Shown: positions 12,300 through 25,680 of the stretch, piece by piece
Layout: every line of letters starts with the position of its first letter
Numbering within the stretch: the stretch's first letter is position 1
Origin: Lepeophtheirus salmonis
Lineage: Eukaryota; Arthropoda; Copepoda; Siphonostomatoida; Caligidae
Direction: 5' to 3'
NCBI RefSeq assembly: GCF_016086655.4
Contig: NC_052136.2
Coordinates: 47,298,492-47,362,491, forward strand
Length of the DNA stretch: 64,000 nt
Position numbers and translations under genes: made by a program
Notes under the pieces: generated by a model
Told to the model about the DNA's origin: nothing
The model's input: only the letters and a program-made list of their open reading frames with translations
Database searches by the model: none

Positions 12300-13530
12300 A
12301 GAAGATCATCTCCTTGTCGATTGCTAAGGTAAGAGACTTGAATAACTCCGCTCCTGCTCCGAAGAAGTTGATGGACTAGTTCAGAGTTCCCCTTTTTTAT
12401 GTACAACTTTGCTCACTGTTTTAACTTTATTCAAAACGGCCTTCACACGCTTGTGAAATTCAAGAATATTTTTGCTTTTAATTATATTTTCGGTCTCAAT
12501 ATTCATCTGTTCAATCCTTTGTTCTTCATTTTAATCTTCTAAATCAAGTTTGGTCTTATTTTGATCATCCTTAGAAAAAATTATATTTTCTGTTAGAATA
12601 TCTAATGATATTTTTTTTTACATTGAAAAGGACTTGTGTAACAGCAAAATGAGTTCCATGATTAAATTTTTTTATTCTTATGGGTTTAATTAATATGCAA
12701 AATTATTGGCTCTATCCTTCGTTGCAACAATGACATCATGATCCAAATAAATTTCAAACTTAATGAAGTGTTCATTCACAGCAACAATTGCTTTATTAGC
12801 TACCGTAGAACCATAAACGCGCACAATCCCTAGTTTGAAGTGTTTTCTTCACTTATATATGCATGTAACGTCTGTATATTAGAAAAAAACATTATTTTAA
12901 ATTTTTAACTTCATAAAAACAAACGTCAAAGCCAATCAAAACTTTAAATTAAAAATCACAATTGTCGTAAATTTTAATTCATGTAATGACTTAACAATTT
13001 GGGATACTTGACAATTTGACCAATGATATTCAACATTTAATGTTCTATTTTATTAATTCTAAAATATCTAGTTTGATGGAATTAGTGACATTCTTGAAAA
13101 CAAATTCAATACACAAGTTTCAATAGAAATAATAAACTTGATTGACTTGTAATCATGATCACACATCTTAGCCACTTTTTCATGAAGATCCTTTTTTAGG
13201 CTTTGTTATTTGGTCGAAATATTTTTCTATGACTTTTGTTATCTTCTGTGATGTTTCTTCTTCATCTATGTTAATATCATGTTTATCTTCATATTTTCAC
13301 GAAGTCCAGTTGTACTTGAGCCTTTATTTATTAAAATTTGCGACAGTATTTTCCCTCTGTGTTTTTTTATTATGGGTATAACTATGGCAAACTTTTCTAA
13401 AATGAGGATTGCGCACATTCACAAAGTCCGACTTTTTACATAGAATTGAGCGCCAATAGCATGAAAATGAGAAATTTTGACTGTTTGAGATTGCATCTTA
13501 CCACTATGTGCATTCGAAACTTATTATTTA
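12300..13530 (-). pseudogene. hAT-superfamily transposase relic
   Basis: Minus-strand frames, broken by stops and shifts, follow the order of a hAT transposase. At 13143-13192 is a block EKVAKMCDHDYKSIKFII, like the region just after the N-terminal zinc finger. At 12690-12830 comes VRVYGS...HDVIVATKDRANNFA, which fits the core strand around the first catalytic Asp (usually TTDGAS), here altered. At 12395-12530 comes an acidic segment followed by NIIKSKNILEFHKRVKAVL, the usual helical insertion region. A BED finger and the C-terminal dimerisation domain are not recognisable. I see no terminal repeats, so element ends are unknown. hAT enzymes cut and paste DNA in the nucleus and leave 8-bp target duplications; this copy cannot make a protein. 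The family call rests on motif order from memory. Confidence 0.55.
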
Positions 13531-14043
13531 TTACAGAGTAAGGATAACTACAATACTAGAGTCCATAAATTTTCTAGAAATTGGCAAAAATGATTTGGAA
13601 TGGATATAAGTAGTTTCTTGAAATTCCAGACTACTAACAGATCTATCATGTGTGTACATGATGTTTTTAAACTGCGTGTACTATATTATTCGAAACTTAA
13701 CAACTCTCCCCTTTAAAAATGAAGATTTGCTATTATTTAACATGTATGAAATGCCACGTTAGTATATACGGTTTCCAAAATTTAATTTATGACGCCATTT
13801 TTACACCTACAAACGCAACATATTTACAATGACAAAACATCTTCTGCTTGATAGGGGAGTCGTTAGAGTTGGTAGATTATAATGTCCAAAGTTTTTATAT
13901 ATAAATTGCATATACTAGGTGCAACACTGAAATTTGAACACTAGGTTATTGGCAAATGAAGAGATTATACGGATTTTTTCAGGGACGGACATAAGTATAA
14001 TTAGTCATTGTTGAACATTTCATAACACTATATCAAAATTTCA

Positions 14044-14500
14044 TTACTTTTTCTTATTAACAGTTATCAAGAAAATGTTGTATGAAAGTGACACTTGCGT
14101 TAGGATCCGTGTGGATATTGATGCAGTAAAAAATAATACAATGTGGAGGCTTACATTCTCTCGTAAGTATAGGTAAACATTGAAGATGATAATATGATCC
14201 TGCAACAACACGGCGCTCCAGTCCACACTACCAAAGCTGCACAAAGATGCTTGAGCAATAACATTAATTTGAGGCCAAAATAAATGGTCCCATATGGAGG
14301 CCTGGACCTGAGCCCTTAGACACGAAAAAATAATGACCATGAAGGACGTAGTAAAAGAACACTGGCTTATTTATCCAAAGAATATGCCCATAAGAAAGCT
14401 CTGCTAAGCCTTCAGAAGGCGTCTTGAAGTTATTGTGGACAAAAGATGGGGCAAATTCGAAAATTAGAGGAGACAATATAGCGTTACAGCTTGTCTCCAC
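14044..14500 (+). pseudogene. Tc1/mariner transposase relic, C-terminal half
   Basis: The plus strand at ~14195-14275 reads ILQQHGAPVHTTKAAQRCL, matching the FQQDGAPAHTA region that carries the second catalytic Asp; here the Asp codon has become His. About 120 bases further on, KAFRRRLEVIVDKRWG (~14400-14455) matches the conserved C-terminal end of these enzymes. The catalytic third-residue region (SPDLNP type) is degraded to DLSP around 14305, and stops interrupt the frame. The N-terminal helix-turn-helix domain and terminal repeats are not found. The open frames on the opposite strand here are shadows of this sequence. Confidence 0.75.
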
Positions 14501-15658
14501 ATATTTTTTGTATAAGTCTAGTTGCTGCGGAAATATGTCTAGTTGTATTTAAAGGTATTGATTGTTCAGCTTTTAACGTTGTATACATTCATATTGATTA
14601 ATAAAAATAGCTAAATATAGTATTTCATTCCTATAACAAATGAGTTCTGAGTTGTCTTTCCTTGATTGTATAAAAATGACGTGTTTTGTTATTTAGTCAT
14701 TTAAATGTTAGTTTGGGGTACTCACTCTGTAGGTATTCATACAAAAAGATAATATATTTGATATTACTGTAAAAACAGGTAATTACTGATAAATATAGAT
14801 ACAACCACTTTTTTTGACGTATAATTATCCATAAGGTGCACAGTTTTTTTTTTAATAATTAGAGGGTATTTCCAGCAATGATTTGATTTGGACCCATCCT
14901 AAGTCAAGATCAAGCCTTTGAATGATCGGTACAAAAACGAAAAGAAGACTTTCAATAATTGGTCTTTAGAATCACATCACAACAATAAATTATGACATAT
15001 CCTATTCAAAAAATTAATTCAATCTCTTATATTATGGTTGATTTACAAGTAGAAAAACTAAATTCATAAATATCAATTACAGAGCATTGATTCTAAGTTT
15101 CTGCCAATTTTAAATACTTACAGTTACATACATCTATTTTCAACCATGATGACTCAAATATATATGTATTTATGCTCAACTATTACATAAGTAAGGATAA
15201 TGATTGTTCTACATACCTACAACTATTGGACTTAGATTACACTGACATAATTCGAATCGCCCAATACAATGAAAAATAATTATCCGGAAGTTCTATTTTG
15301 TCCTTTGATTAAAACTATACATATGTGGTCCTTTTTTGGAAAAGTTCTTTGTATTATAGTTCATAATATTGCATTCTACATACTAGACATGGCCAATTTA
15401 TTAATGATTATAATAGCTTTTAAGCACTGATTTATGTACTATACAATCTACTTCTAATACAAGATTTTAAAATAATTTAGACTTAATTTATTTAAAATCA
15501 AATCTATTTTATTTTAATAACCTGAATAGCTTAGTAATAAAATTGTTTTAACTAATTAATTGATCTTAAATGCCTTCAGTGCAGTATGTACGGGGGAACA
15601 TTAGTAGGTTGTATCTACCAAAAATGAGGTATGTTCCCTTCTTTCAAATGAAATGGTA
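14501..15658. other. AT-rich non-coding sequence
   Basis: No gene or pairable repeat recognised between the two Tc1/mariner copies. Confidence 0.5.
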
Positions 15659-16747
15659 ATAAAGGTGGACTCTAAATACTGTAAAAATTAAAACTAAAAT
15701 TAAACTGAAATAACTCAGAAAGACACATATAAAAAAAATCAAATATAAATAATTTATTAAACGTTCACAATGTTGTTTTAAAACATTTTTTTGTGATCCT
15801 TTATTTATGATAAAAAATAAAGTCAACAAAATAAAAAAATCCATCAGCTTTTTGAAGGAAGAAACGCTTCCTAATATTGGTTTTTTAGCTTAAATTTTTT
15901 TTCTAAATTTTACAATTACTCCCAGTAACTTAGAAATCTTGTGTGAAGTCCATATACATAAAGTATATTTCTTTCTCTAGGAATCACTTGGGCGCGAATC
16001 TACGTTCACTGAGTTCAAAAGAATAATTACACTCGAGCACATTGTCCATGGGCTACGGAGATCATGATATCAAAGTTATTCCTTGGAGGTCAAATTGAAA
16101 TCACAAACTCAGCAGGTTTTGATCAAAAGAGAATATGATTTGTCCAATAAAAAATATTGAAAAGAGAAATCAGAGTCAGTGATGGTATAGGTTGCCATTT
16201 GTAGGTCCTGTAAGACAGGCATTAACTTTGTGCTCTTGGTGTTCAAAATTAACACCATCGATTTAGTTATCTAGACATGGATCAATTATCACTTTAGGCT
16301 AGATACTTATACCTTTGAACACCAGTTGTGCTCCCTCTAAAACGTCTATTATGATGCAAAAATATTATACACTAATTTTCCTACCTTTTGGAGGAACAAT
16401 TTTGAGCCTCCATTCAGTCCGTATATGAATCTGATAAATTTTGGAATGTGCTCCATTTTGGAGGACAAGATCAGTAAATAAACATAATCAAATTTGAATT
16501 TACTGAAAGCCTTCCTAATTAGGAGCTTGGACGACATTCCCAAAGAAGTGGTCGGTGCCTCAAGTTATGCCTTACTTAAGAGGCTCAAGGTTATAATTTC
16601 TGCAAACGTATACTACTTTAGAAAGTTTTATGTCACCTATGGATATGACATCCAGTAATATCACTTCAAAATGTTACTTGTTTAACAATATAAATATAAA
16701 AGTTAAATGGAATGAATTATTTTAGAGTTTTTAGGGTCCATCCTATA
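15659..16747 (+). mobile_element. Full-span Tc1/mariner copy with both terminal inverted repeats
   Basis: The left end at 15659-15690 (aaaggtggactctaaatact, then gtaaaaatt) is the inverted counterpart of the right end at 16714-16747 (agagtttttagggtccat, then cctata). The same end sequence is present at 26171 and near 55215, next to two other transposase relics, which confirms it as the family terminus. Length is about 1.09 kb, normal for a Tc1/mariner element with one transposase gene. A TA dinucleotide lies at each boundary, as expected from TA target sites, but the exact first base is uncertain. The transposase inside is dead. Confidence 0.75.
16140..16640 (+). pseudogene. Tc1/mariner transposase relic inside the 15.66-16.75 kb element
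   Basis: Plus-strand translation gives VMV*VAICRSCKTGINFV and then VFKINT (16177-16260), matching the VMVWAAI...FVPEGVKINT segment between the first and second catalytic residues. After a degraded gap, FPTFWRNNFEPPFSPYMNL (~16375-16430) matches the FW..ELWPPSSPDLNPLDF segment. There the usual Asp-Leu-Asn-Pro is altered (SPYMNLINF) and the third acidic residue is Asn. The end reads KAFLIRSLDDIPKEVV and LLKRLKVIISAN (16500-16600). Stops and at least two frame changes prevent expression. The N-terminal DNA-binding half is too decayed to read. Confidence 0.75.
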
Positions 16748-19700
16748 AACTAGGTATGAGCTTAAATTAAAATATTTTTTATCCGACGTCATAAAAATTA
16801 TTATTTTATATTTTATAAATGATTAGATTTACCCGTATCCTAATATCATTTTTTGTTATCATTGGTTTGTTTTCATTGGCAACATTCATATTCTAAGATT
16901 ACAATATTCGAAAAAATCTAAGTTAGTTATTATTTAGTATCTTTTCAGTAAATATATATCTAGTTGACTTGTGACATTCATTTGTGGATTCATCCATTTG
17001 ATCCCGCTTTGGTAATGTGACCTTAAAAAAAATAAGCAATTTCTATGAAAGACAAACTTGACAGGCTTTTGTTACGAATATATCTTCTTTGGGATTTTAT
17101 TACTTAATGTTATGATCAGAGTGGTAAACTTTGTATTGCATTATTTTTCAGAAGTATATAAGTCTTAACAGAGGTATTTATTCCTTCATCTAAGTGTTAG
17201 TACTCTGTGTATTAAGCATTCCATGGCTACAAAAATTGAAAAGTAATTTTTTTATGATTGCGTCGTATAAAATATCGTTGCATTTATCAAAATTTCTAAG
17301 AATTTTTTCCGATACCAACGCGGTGTAGATATTGAATATAAATATCAGTTTTCAGATTTTTTGTCTGTTCTATGAGTCAACATTATGTAAACATAATTTA
17401 AATTTTATTCTTGTATAATTGCAGAATTATGACTACATAGTTTATTTGAATATTATTTCTTAGTTTCTAATTTTGGGCTAATATAAAAAATGATCATCTC
17501 AAGTTAGGAGACGGGTGTAGAGAAAATGTAGTCTTGATCCTCTCCCTCCTTGGATATAACTAAATTTGATTACATCACTAAACCCATTCTAAGTAACGAA
17601 ACTATATAAAGCCACTATTAATGTTGTTCAGTATACTGGTACTGTACTGGTATAACAAAACTTACACTTTTAAAACATTGTCATACGAAATTGATATTGG
17701 AAATGTACCTCCAGTGCCATTACATAATAAACAAATTATACTACCGATGTTTCAACCCCTTATAACTATGCTTTTAGATATTTTACTATATAAAAAGATT
17801 CAGAATGAAATATATTGGCTCAGATTATTTTTCAATTTTCTGAGCTACTACTAAGAAAAAATATACTACGGATTTATTTGACATTTGGTTTTATTTTTTT
17901 AGTCGAATAATTATCAATAGTATTAAAATACCGATACTCACTTTGTTATGAAAAGTGATACAAAATTTCTGTAAAGTTTTTTTTTAAATGGTTATAGTTA
18001 CTACATAATTCAACAAAATAAAAATACTATTGGTTTCTGTAAGTAATTCCACAAAATATGTCTCAAAAACAAATAAAATTAATATTATTACTGAACTATA
18101 AAATAAAATGTAAATACTTTACATTAATTAATTAAATATTCATGCTTCAAATAAATTCCTCTCACTCAAAATCTATAAATATCCGTCACATTATACATTA
18201 CTGAACAAAATAATTATAAAAAAAGGATTTTCTGATCTACAGATTATACTTTTCCAAGATTGGCTGACTCCACATGATATAGTATATTTATATTTGAAAT
18301 TAACATTAAATTTTGCAAAGAATATATATTTATTTTGATGGCAATGACTAATTTTTTCCTTTTTAAAAAGTTGGCCCAAGCCTAAACAGAGTAGAAAATA
18401 ATCAAAAAATTTCATTCAAAAGGTCTCAAAAACTGGATTTGATACAAAAATTGTTATGATTGATTTAAGATAGGTGTGCCAAATATTATAAGAATTGGAT
18501 ATAGAGCCTAATTTTGTTCGCAAAAGATTAAATTTTTTGAGCTGTGATATGAAATCTCTCTCCCAATCCAAATATTTTAATTTTTTTGTTGCTGTCCCCT
18601 AAGTAGTTTTCAAATCTGTCACAATTTATCCTACTTTTAGAGCATTTTAACGTAACGTCACAATAAATAGTCAGCGCCATGTAGGTTTTTATATTATAAA
18701 ACTTAGGACATTGATCCATTTTAGAGATGCTCTCTGTTCATATGCAACGTCATTTAATAGGCAAAAATTAAATTTTTAAGATTAACTCCAATGAATTATA
18801 CCTAATATTATAAATAAATTAATAGATTCCAAATAATAAATGTGGTATCTATGATGAGATTATAGTAATAGCTAAACTCAATATGGTTCCTTCAATCGTT
18901 TTAAGACGTAATCTCTAAAATATATGAAGAATATTACAGACTTTTGGCCAAGTCAGGAAAGAAACTCAATTCCTAAATTTATTCGATTATCATTTGGAAA
19001 AAAACTTGAAAGTGAAAGATATTTTATTTTTTTCATATTTTGGTGTAACTTAACATCTCTACTTAGAATGGGGAAAAAACTATAAATAGGAAAAGGTTGT
19101 TAAGCTAAATGATTGCGGTAAAAAGATGGTGGCAAATTTGTTAAGGTAATATCGTTGTGGGGTAAAATGTTGTTGTCCATTATCATATTTATTATTTACT
19201 AAAGGAATCCCTTACCATAAAAATATGTCTCTATTACAGTTCCAGGTAAATAAGAAACCTTTGACATAATTTCTTACATATTTCTTATTGCAATCTTTTA
19301 GATAAAACTCCTTTTTGCCTTGAGAATTTTCCTTTTATGCAAATTTTTCTTGGCTGCCTATTAAAAAAAAGGAGGTTCAAGAATAATAAAATAAACTACG
19401 TAAAATTAATTAATCACATAAAGTATTATGTTATAGGTATATTCTAAATGCTTCAGAATATTAAATTCATAATATTATGTAATTAATAATGAAAAAATAA
19501 GTTAAATCGGATTATAGAGTCTTATAATTAATATATTCAGAAGGTTATATGATTATTAACAAAAAAAAATCTCGAACAAAAATGATAAATAGGAAAAAAT
19601 TTACTGCTTATTTCTTATCTGTCTTATATGATATTTCCATCAATTATAGCTTTGTATTCCAATTTCAGTGATAAGTTTATATACCAAAGAGTGTTAACTA

Positions 19701-20575
19701 TAAATAAGACTTAAGAGCCTACATTTGATATATCAAATTGAATTTGGCCCAGATCATATGTTTGTTCAAATATATTAATTTATATTTATTTCATTGTGAG
19801 CAATGTCAATTTTGTCAGCTATAGCTATACGAAGTATGTTTTACAACAAAGGTTTTTTGCATGACAATTACAAGACAATAATAAATCAAATATTTTATAT
19901 ATTGTTTCTTCTGACAATACCAAATATTTTTCTTGGCGGAACGACCTGTAAAAAAACTTAAAGAACGTATAAAAGCAAAACTAATACAGATATTGAAGTT
20001 TTGCTACTTTAAGAGAAACTTGCAGTACTTCCAAAGGAATAATCAAATTAATTTGTAAACTGAAATTGACGCTAATCTGTAAACGAATTGAAATCAAATT
20101 GGGAACGAATTTTGACAAAAATTACATTTGCTGGCTTTTTTGTTGACGGTTCACAATTGTTTATTTTTAAATGAATACGAATATAAATTGTCAAATTTAA
20201 ATAACCTCAATTTATTTTTTCATATATATCTAATCAGAAATAGAATTGGCGCACTATTAAAAATAATATTCTCATAAATAGAGCTTTGAATGTGAAACTC
20301 TTTATTTTTAGGCAATAATTAATCATCAATTATGTATATTGCAAAAATACGTGCTTTGTTTTGTTTTTTTGCTTTATAAAAATAATCATAGTCTTTATAA
20401 TAAGAAACTTATCGTATTATTTACCAATATGTATATATCTACGGTTATTATTATTTACTGTTGTCTCCCATTGGTGGTTATCACTCAAAGATTAACCGCA
20501 AAATTTGTCCCTTGATGTTAGAGTTTTCCCACAAATCAATCATCCAATATCTGTAGAAATCATGTATCTTTAGAG
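16748..20575. other. AT-rich non-coding sequence
   Basis: No recognisable genes. The minus-strand frame at 18528-18719 is slightly more protein-like (contains YCDVTLKCSKSRINCDRF) but has no family I can name. Confidence 0.5.
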
Positions 20576-21203
20576 CAGTGTTTCTCAACTATATAACACA
20601 TTCCTTCAAATAGCATTTGAGCAACGTTAATTTTTTGAACAGTTTTTGAATCTATTTCGTCTTGTCGCATTTATTTCGTTTTCTTTTTGACATATTTTCA
20701 GTGATTTAAATACGGAAGGGAATCATTTTTGGGAGATTTAAGGTATCATATAAAATTATAATCATGTACAAAAAAAGAAAATAACATATTTTCAAATAAA
20801 AAAGTCAATTACATCATCAAAAAAAATAAAAATAAAAAAGCTGATATGTTTTCCATTAACATAAAAACAATCTTAAATAAAAACATAATAAGGAAAAAAT
20901 TATTTTTTACTTCATATATTATACATGCAGCCCAATATTTAATAGCCATATTTGGCTTAATTTTATGTAGACTTTGTATTCAAATTTGAGAAGGATTAAA
21001 GATACCCGAGAAATTTGATAATAACATATAACTTTTATTTTATTTGTTATTCTTATATTCAACCCAATATGACTTTTCAAATAAAATCAATCATTTTTTT
21101 TTCATTGGGACGATCAATTTTATATAATTTAAGTGTAATTTGTGGTTCCTAATATAATTTTTACTGAAATTGGGCTTAGAGGTACAAAGGTTAAGAATCA
21201 TAT
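20576..21203. mobile_element. Possible hAT-like non-autonomous unit
   Basis: The left end cagtgtttctcaac (20577-20590) resembles the common hAT terminus CAGTGNTTCTCAACC. The right end ggttaagaatcat (21190-21202) is its approximate inverse. The interior has no coding capacity. Only about 10 of 13 end bases match and I could not find a convincing 8-bp target duplication, so this may be chance. Confidence 0.3.
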
Positions 21204-21855
21204 TTTATTACACTTCGTGAAGAAGAAAACAGTTTCATTTTAATTTAACCAAACATTTAAAAAAATTAGAGTTACGAAAAACTCTATATTAAAAAAAAAC
21301 ATGAAACATGAGTTCAACAATGACCTCTTTTTATTTATTACATTCTTAAATTATTTACGACTCATTGTTCCTAATATTATTATTACCAAGTACAAAGAAA
21401 AATCATTTATTCAATATAACTATTGTATCAAACTTGAATAAAAAAAATTGATAATTGATCTATACAACGATGTATATATATTATATAAAGAGTGGGGACC
21501 CAAAAATTGGAATAGCATGACCAAAATGACAAAAATATGATTTTTATATTATCAAGAAAACACAACATATAACCAATTTGTGATGTTTTTAAATACTATA
21601 TTTAGCAATATATTTTTTAATCAATGTATCCTCACTAACAATGCCAGCATCGACACACCGGCAAATAGATTGGCAGTTTTCAACAATTAAGACTGCGTCG
21701 TTTTCGTCGCGTCACAGTGTAATTGATGAGAAGTGCTATATATATACTTTCCTAGACACCTTAAACTGCAAATTTCTGGGGGTAAAGGATGGCCACATGG
21801 AGGGAGCTCATAAGTCAGACTTATTGCTGGTGCAGAAGTTTTGATTCTTCTTGGA
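21204..21855. other. Mostly AT-rich; higher-complexity patch at 21640-21855
   Basis: The patch at 21640-21855 carries a 67-codon plus-strand frame, but it adjoins a minus-strand mariner HTH relic and probably belongs to the same decayed element. No family is visible in it. Confidence 0.35.
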
Positions 21856-21859
21856 TCTA

Positions 21860-21995
21860 TGAGATTCTAATACACTTTTTGATGTTGTAGGTAGTTCGGA
21901 TGGAAATGTCCACAGTCTCTGCAGTCTCTTCCGGGGACGGAAGAGACTGCACGCGTGTTGCAATTTTGGATGTTGCTCCAACATTTTTACACTTA
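21860..21995 (-). pseudogene. Mariner-type transposase helix-turn-helix relic
   Basis: The minus strand reads IATRVQSLPSPEETAETVD, then ISIRTTYNIKKCIRIS and a stop. This fits the first HTH of mariner-like transposases (RVCELIRAG...EIAKTVGISLRTVYNIKK). The nucleotide sequence from gatgttgtag to gtccacagtctctgc also aligns with the reverse complement of 49605-49660, where the same HTH lies on the plus strand, so the two are copies of one family. No catalytic domain is recognisable next to it. Confidence 0.55.
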
Positions 21996-22009
21996 CAGAC
22001 AAGGGATAA

Positions 22010-25005
22010 AACCAAATTTGTTTATTTTTGTTTCAGCTGTAGTTTTGTTGTGTAATGAAATATATACTAAGCAGGATATAAAATTCATTTGGTTTGGGAA
22101 AGTGGACAAGCTCAGAAATTTCTGAGATAGCATAAAATACAATATCATTATTGTGTGCATAATGCTTCTGCATTTACCACTTCCAATATCCCTTTGTATA
22201 CTAAGATTTTAAATGCATCAGGTCAACTAGAGTCTCCCTATACATACAACACTATTAAATATATCAATATCAGAAGTAAGAGAACAAATATAGGTCATTA
22301 AAGTAATTCTAAGTCATGCGTAAGTATATAATATGTCGATCTTATCAAATGATTTTCGATAAAAGCATCACATGTCATGAATTGATTATTTTGCATTTTT
22401 TTTAATGATGCAAAACAATTTTTGTGAAAATAATTTAATTAAAAGAGGTATAATAATTAATTAATTTGTCTAATCATTCGAGGGAGGATGTTGACACAAA
22501 AAATAGCCAAAATTAAGATTGATATAACTGCTAAAATACTATAATTAGTTATGGTATTAAATATGTGTATAAAGTTCCATATTACTTTGAGCTTTCTAAA
22601 AAGAAAAAAACAACATATATATATTTCACTTTTAGAAGTTCAGTAACAGGCATCCGATCAAGTTACTTCTTTGTAAGTCTCTAGAACTTTTTTTAAGGCT
22701 CGGTTAGTGAGCTGGAATATTATTCCTCCAAATATTGATGAAAATGACTAGTATTCTTCCAGTTAATCTCCCATACTGTTAAGTACGCTCCCAAAACATG
22801 AAATCTGATTAAAAAAATATTTCTTTATCCCGATAATCTCTTGTTTAGGATTTATTCGTACATTTAGCCATTTTTAATCGAAGTTTAGTGGGTTGTTAAT
22901 AAAAAGGTGTTCCTTTGTTATTCCTTTTGATTTCTTGACTTTTTATGTTTTCACTGTAAGGACTGAGGTGTACAATAGTACTTACAAAATTATAATATTG
23001 TTTAATTGTTTTATGTCATAAAATGAATCTCGTAAAAAAATGTTGGGTAATAATTTGATTCCCAAAATTAGCATAATTTTATAGATATATTATCGAAAAT
23101 TATAAATGTCATAGTTTTATTGTCAGAATGTCAAGTTTTATCTTGTTTAAACTCCAAACTAATATACTTAAGACAATATTTTAAAATTTTCTTATATGTA
23201 TACAATTATATTTAGGATTTAATAAATATTTGCAAGTGCAAAATATATGGAATAATGATAAAAAGATACAAAAATAAAACTATTTATTAATTAACTCAAT
23301 ATTTATTTTATGGTTTCTTTTTCACCTTGTTCACTAACAGAGGGTTAAACAATTTGTAGGCGAGTCAAGTTTCACCTACGTAATCTCATGTATACTTTCG
23401 AAATGAACAAAATGTTTTTATTATTATTGATAGAAATTACTTATCGTTAAATAAGTATGGATAATAATAGAAAAATTTATTGTTTTGCAAGTATTTTCTT
23501 AATGATTTATTTTCAATTATATGTATGTACAGCATTCTTATAGAGGAGTATAAAAGCATTTTCCCAATTAGTAATTGGATCCTCCTTAAGCATCATAAAA
23601 GATAATTACTGTTTTTTATAACTTCTAGGCTATAAAAAATACTTTTATTACTTAAATGATGTCAAATCATATAAGAAACTTTGACTTTTTTATAGAGTAA
23701 TTGAAGAAGCATTTATAATTAAAAATCCTAATTGATTCAATAGCAAAGAAAAATTCGTTAAAACCAATAATTCATAAAATTAGTAAATTTAGATGTAATG
23801 AATAATTTCAAACAATTATAGAATAATAATTCCATAGTTGATGAGATTAAATAAGTTTGATTTTTTCCGATTTTATTTATTTAGAAAAGTACACATATAA
23901 ACAAATTGTTATTGTAAAGTTACTTTCTCAGAAAAAAAGAACAAAAATGCAATAATTGACTCAAATACATGTTTAAAGGAATTTAAAAAAATTCAACTGC
24001 AAGTTTTTAAAAATTGAAAAAATAACTATAAAACAGCAAAAAGATGAAATAACTAAAAGAAAAAAAAGCAAGCAAAGGACTATCTTGTTCTAAAAAATGT
24101 ATACTTTTAAAATATTGCAAATAATCTTATAGAAAACCATCGAGTATCTTGATGAGAGGAAAGTATGAAATTTTAATAAGATGTTCTACAAAATTCCAAG
24201 TTGCGATGTTATTATCCGGAATTTTAATCGTAAAAACGCTATAAGAAGAAGTTGCAGCAAAAATAATCCCTTTTAAATACCCCAGCTTTCTACATGTCAA
24301 CTTGGTAAGTTACTCTCTTTTCTTTAGTATTCACTTATTGACTCGATAATCCAAGCAATAGAATTGGAGTGACTGTTTTTTCTGTAGCTCCAAATTAATT
24401 AAGGAGAATTTTTTTTCTCAAAGTTTGTATAGCTGGAAAATTGAAAAATAAGTACGAATCACAATTTTTAATAGTTTGCCAAAAGAAGAATTGAAATAAA
24501 TACATCTTAAAGATATTTTAAAATTCGGCTTTGCCAAGACTCTAAGAGCAATATAGTATTTAAATATCTATCCTATAGGTTCTATCTCATCAACATCAAC
24601 CGATGTATATTTTACTGAACGAGTTCAATTGGTAAATTGACGTATTTTAATATTATAGTTTTGAAAATAGAGCAATTTTATTATTTTAGAAGTTTTTCAA
24701 GGTCCTAATTTACTCGCACATTAAGGACTGACACAACCATATTATATGTTTCCCCCCCTTTATTTTTCAGATGGAGTTTGTCCGATTTCTTATACGTAGA
24801 CATAGTAGTACTTCAATTAATCCTCATGAAAAATATATGAACTTCTCAAAGAGAGAATCGGATTCAAAATCTTTGCAAATTGATTTCTAGATTTTTAAAT
24901 TTAAAATAATTTAACCCTCCTCTTGGCTTTTTTTATGCATATTAATTTTCTGAAAAACGCTTTGAATTTTATTAAAGAATATTTAATAAATATGCAATGT
25001 AAGAT
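22010..25005. other. AT-rich non-coding sequence
   Basis: Long low-complexity stretch; no genes, RNA or bounded repeats recognised. Confidence 0.55.
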
Positions 25006-25009
25006 TGAA

Positions 25010-25680
25010 AAAAAAATCTTTCAAAATTAAATATAAATAAGTCAATTTGTAATATATAAGTAATAAATATTTTACAGGCAAGAAAAGTTCTGAAATGAAA
25101 TATAAATAAGTCTAATAGATTATATACATATAATCGATAAATACTAATCAAATACATTGGATCGAAACATAATTAAGAAGGAGTTTATCTTATTGTCCCT
25201 AAAACTCATAACTTTTTACGGACAAGTCAAATAATTGACTTCATTCTATTTAATTTGGAAAGTTTTTAATTCAATCTTACATTGTTTATTTTTTTAATAT
25301 TGGATAAGAAAATTAAAAGTTAAAATGAAAAAATCAATTCAAAATTAAATTTTCTTCGGGTCATCAAATATTTTGAAGTTGTAATAAAAAAAATGTGAAA
25401 AAAATAATACTTTTCATATTTAATTCTTCATTTTACAGGATTTTTGTATGATTAGATCCATTTTGTAGGGGCTGTATTCAAGATATCTTAATAAATTATT
25501 AATTTATAATTTGAAATCAACAATAATTTTATTTTTATATTACTAAAAATTTTCATATATTTACTAATTTAACTTAAATCGAAATTATACTCAAAAACGA
25601 GATTGAAAAAAAGCTTTAAAAGCCAAACATTCAGTGATTGAAAAACTTTAGTGGCCATTTTCGTGTCCTATAGCTAAAAT
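25010..25680 (+). repeat. Dispersed repeat, family R1, copy B (long)
   Basis: This block aligns along its length with 33820-34360. Shared landmarks in the same order are: gttctgaaatgaaatataaa (25088), the core tcattttac...ttttgtatgattaga...aaactgtattca type (25428-25505), cgaaattatactcaa (25579), and aaaactttagtggccatttt (25642). The core is also shared with 5021-5096. No transposase or RT motif is seen and no inverted ends were found. It is probably a non-autonomous or heavily decayed element. Confidence 0.65.

Noticed and set aside
14044..14500. Minus-strand frames of 98 and 78 codons
   Set aside because: The plus strand carries the transposase motifs; the minus frames have no similarity.
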